Assembly: GCA_023053545.1 (NCBI GenBank)
Contig: JAKZAN010000007.1
Coordinates: 1,674,001-1,738,000 of the forward strand
DNA: 64,000 nucleotides
Reading direction: 5' to 3'
Source: Lepidurus packardi
Taxonomy: Eukaryota; Arthropoda; Branchiopoda; Notostraca; Triopsidae
Positions within the stretch are counted from its first letter, which is position 1. Every line of letters starts with the position of its first letter. The notes under the pieces are model-generated. The model was not told the origin of the DNA and ran no database searches. It worked only from the letters and a program-made list of their open reading frames with translations. This document shows positions 60,759-64,000 of this stretch, one piece after another. The translations under genes and the position numbers were made by a program.

Positions 60759-63700
60759 ATGTTGTTTCAGTGTACAACAGTGTTGCAATGCAGTTTCAGG
60801 TGTTTTGTGTGAGCACACTGCAAGTTATTGCAAGAAAAGGGTTTTACTATAGGTCGCGAAACTAGAAAGAAAGATGACGGGTAAGTTGCTGGCTAGGGAG
60901 TGGTTGTCATGTTGGAGTTTGGGTCATTGTTGGGTCTTATGTTTTCCGTGTTAGTTGTAGTGTTCTGCACTCACATAAATCGAGTCCAGCCGGGTTAGCT
61001 AATGAGTACCTGTCCTCTTGGTTGCACTGCCTTTTATCCAACCTGGGCTTGTCTTTGTGGTCAACCCCGCCCCTTTACGGACACGTACAACTTCTCTGCT
61101 AGCTATTAAATTTCTACACTTTTTAACAGCTGCTTTAAGCCTTCAGCAAAAATAGCAGAGCACAGGTGGAAAAGCTAATACCTCAGAGGAAAAAAGTTTT
61201 CCAGCCAAGCAAACCTTCCACTGTGCTCTCTGATCCAAACGTGTCCTGCATATGCCCAAGTCTGTCCTCGGCATGACTAATTACTAACCAGGGAATGAAT
61301 ACTGCGAACGCACCAACTTACGCGGGAGGCCGCACTAAGAAAACCAGAAGAGGCAATAAACTTCCACGACAAACAGGTCACAGAGCAAAAGCTCCCTACT
61401 TGAAAGCAAAGAACAAGTGTGTCTACAATCTAGACTTGACTTTCAAGTGGATCTTCTAGTTTAGCTCGTTTTTCGCGGGTGCGAAAAGTCCACCACTTTG
61501 CCCATCCTTAAACTGCCCTCTTAACCATGCCATGTTCCCCGTGCTTATCAATAAGTTGATCTCAGGTGTATGCCATAAGCGTACTCCCCGTACCCATTCC
61601 CAGTTTTCTAGCTTGGCCGAGCATTAGATAGCCAGCACGCAAGAAGGATAGGATGTTCCGGCAACAAAAAGCTGAGGGGAAAAAAAGGCATAATAAATGA
61701 CCAACTGGGTCTTCCTATCTTATGTTGTACCTTGTCTCTGTTGCGAGGAGCCCCTTCTCTCATATGGTAACTTTTTACAAAGCCTTTTCCTTCGAAAAGC
61801 GTGTACCTGGAACGCTTAGCTCAAGCAAAGGTTTTTCCCGAAGAAAACACCTCAGCTCTGGAAGAAGCAAAGGAATCGTTCTACCGTACTCTTTTGGTCA
61901 TGTCTTTTTCCCTCGACCAAAGTTTCGCTGCTTGGCTGTCGCAGGATCCCTATCGCAAGACGAACGGCGACAAGGCCGGACTGTCAAGCGCACCAAGACA
62001 AAGCACTCATGATAAAAACGAGCATTTGATTTGCATAATGAACAAGTCGCATAAGACGACAACCTGGCTTTGCAACTGCAACGAGCTTGGGCTCACTTTT
62101 CTTTCACACGCATCTCCTTGGAATCCAAAACAACAGACACAAAAGGTGGACAGTGACTGGCTTAGGATTATAAGAACAATCGCTTGTCACGTTTTAAGGT
62201 GATCTTTCTTCCATTTATATCCCCTAAAAATAATAAAAAAAAAATGTTACAAAAATAGAACGTTATTTTAAACCCAAAAGGAGTAGCTTCTGGCCCCAAA
62301 CTATACAGCTTATAGAACTTCTACCGCTTGATACCTTCGACATTTCTCGTGTTAGCATAGCGGCATCGTTAGTGGCCCCCAATCAATGGGGTATCTTTCA
62401 ACGCTATCATCCGGGGGCCCGTGAGTTACGATTACGACCCATTGGCAGGAGGTCCAGGAAGGAAGGGTTAGTCTTCCATGTTTGTCTAATTAGACATGCA
62501 TGCACTTTTTTTTTCACCCTCCTTTTTATCTTGGCAGAGAACTCGAGGAACTCCGCCACTAATGGCAAGTCCAGGAATTATCAAGACCGCTTTTTGGCCT
62601 TGCGTGCAATGCAGCGATCCAACGCGCGGGCAACCGCGCATGCGGCAAGGCGCCGGAGCTCTCAAGCAATCCATAAAGTCCTTCTGCTTCTTCTTATACG
62701 TTCTATACCATCCACTACTTACACATCTGCAGCACCACACATCACAAATCTTAAAGCTAGGACCAAAGCTTGCCGCCTACTTAATTTTTCAATCTCTCCC
62801 AGCCCCTTTACTCCTATGGGCTTCAATAGAAAGCGCCTCATCAACAAGCCAGTGAAACCTGTATGATTTAGTGCAATATTTGCATAGTCCCAAGTACACT
62901 AGCTTCGTATATAGCTTAGCTCCGTCCAAAATATCGATGATATTTTCCATTGTCATCCAGCTAGCTTTTGTACAATGAAGTATGCTTGAAGAAAAGCTGC
63001 TTTACTATAAAACATAAAAAAAACATACGCTAGGAATTGTTGCCTTTATACCTGCCGGTTAGAACTGTTTGACAGGGACCACAAGAGACTCTCACAGTTC
63101 TATACCTCGCCGATTCACGTAACCGTAAAGTTCCTTATCTAAAATCAACGGCCTCGGTCCAATGTCAAGCCGAAATGTGTACCTAAAACTGGTAAATAAT
63201 TGAAGTCCTGAACGAAGATACAGAATTTGACAATCGTGAACTAACACGAATATAAATTCTCTAATGTACCTTATCAAATAACGCTTGTTGAGTACAATTA
63301 AAATTTGGTATTCAAGAGATATTACATTCACGATGTATCACAAACAGCTCCTATAGTGCACAGATAAGTATACAAATGGCCGGGAACCAAATCCAAGCAC
63401 AGGTCGTTTCTTTGTCGTCAAAAATTGAAATCACTGCTGGCACATAACTCGGTCGTTTATATGCAGTTTTCCTTTGTTTGGGCTTAAACTGCTAGGTGAG
63501 CTAATAGATTTTATGGCTAGCCTCTTTTAGGGTAGCCCCTCGTGCTCTTTGGCCCCCTTATGTTTGCTTAAAACTCATTCATTGTGCTGCACAGTAAGGG
63601 GCCATCCATGGGATGCCATTTGATGACAGGTAACAGATCCTATGGACATGACCATGCCTAAAGATTCTGTCTTCCTAACCCTACGTTCTTTGAACAACAG

Positions 63701-63799
63701 AAAATAAAATGCCTGGTTTACCAAAGATTCGTCGGCCAGATAATCACTATAAAAAACAATGCTGTTCCTATTTATAAAAAAAAAAAACTTTGTTGCAGA

Positions 63800-63985
63800 T
63801 TGCCAAACTTCAACAGTGCTCTAATCCAAAACAAGCTTAAAGGTACAGCCCGGAAAAAAGGACCCGGTTGGTGGTCTTTGGGTGGAAACGTCTTCAATCA
63901 CATTCTTAAGGGCACGCCCCATTATCAAGTCTATAACTATCTCACACAAACTGATCTCTATAATTTAAAGTGCAGCATGTTTTGA
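63800..63985 (+). CDS. Candidate exon, product unknown
   Basis: After a good acceptor (ctttgttgcag, ending 63799) an open frame runs about 61 residues (LPNFNSALIQNKLKGTARKK ... GWWSLGGNVFNHILKG) to a TGA. Composition is protein-like and Gly/Trp/Asn-rich, but I recognise no family and see no partner exon upstream. It may be a last exon or chance. Confidence 0.25.
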   Translation: MPNFNSALIQNKLKGTARKKGPGWWSLGGNVFNHILKGTPHYQVYNYLTQTDLYNLKCSMF

Positions 63986-64000
63986 CCTTTGCTTGAACAC

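Larger units (their letters stand above)
58253..64000. other. Downstream of mab-21: AT-rich, probably intronic, no certain gene
   Basis: No recognised exon on either strand. Visible items: a 12-bp hairpin at 59347-59385 (gatacaaaaaac / ggtttttgtatc), an A-rich aataataat run near 59840, a 24-bp palindrome at 60735-60758, and open frames 61801-62202 and 63800-63985 with some coding character. The absence of upstream neurobeachin exons fits an intron longer than 10 kb. Confidence 0.45.

Overview
This window is nuclear DNA from an invertebrate animal with a compact genome. Genes are rich in short GT-AG introns, mostly about 49-80 nt, and encode animal-specific families: importin-7, progranulin, a WRPW HES factor, rootletin, neurobeachin and mab-21. 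Degenerate TTAGG/CCTAA tracts at 5176-5519 resemble the arthropod telomere unit and fit an arthropod, but the species cannot be fixed from the sequence. I see no bacterial, organellar or viral genes, no transposase or reverse transcriptase ORF, no CRISPR array and no tRNA or rRNA gene I can support.

Left half (1-25.7 kb), densely packed and mostly alternating in strand: the 3' part of importin-7 (+); the NEDD8-conjugating enzyme UBE2M (-); the ER J-protein DNAJC1 (+); a small hAT-like MITE; an uncharacterised protein with a possible Cys-His-Asp triad (+); myeloid leukemia factor (-); a HECW-type HECT ubiquitin ligase (+); a three-module granulin (-) sharing a 394-bp divergent promoter with Elongator subunit ELP2 (+); and cytochrome b561 (-), which has two alternative last exons. 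For IPO7 onward I reconstructed splice junctions by hand. In each multi-exon model the exon lengths sum to an intact reading frame, which is the main internal check.

Middle (25.7-30.9 kb): a gene-poor stretch with several near-perfect palindromes and hairpins and two CSL/Su(H)-like sites upstream of a HES bHLH-Orange repressor (30901-31971, +).

Right half: a 30-exon rootletin gene (32513-43393, -; about 2212 residues), then the PH(partial)-BEACH-WD40 end of neurobeachin (45769-53623, -). Upstream of its first visible exon the single-exon gene mab-21 lies on the opposite strand (57155-58252, +). This fits the NBEA/MAB21L1 intron nesting known in vertebrates. The rest, to 64 kb, is AT-rich, probably mostly neurobeachin intron, with only weak coding candidates.

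The genes do not form one pathway. They are unrelated housekeeping genes (nuclear import, neddylation, ER chaperone, tRNA modification), secreted or membrane proteins, a developmental repressor and a ciliary structural gene. The most notable observations are the alternative CYB561 tail exons, the uncharacterised triad protein, the antisense mab-21, a duplicated rootletin exon fragment and the palindrome cluster.
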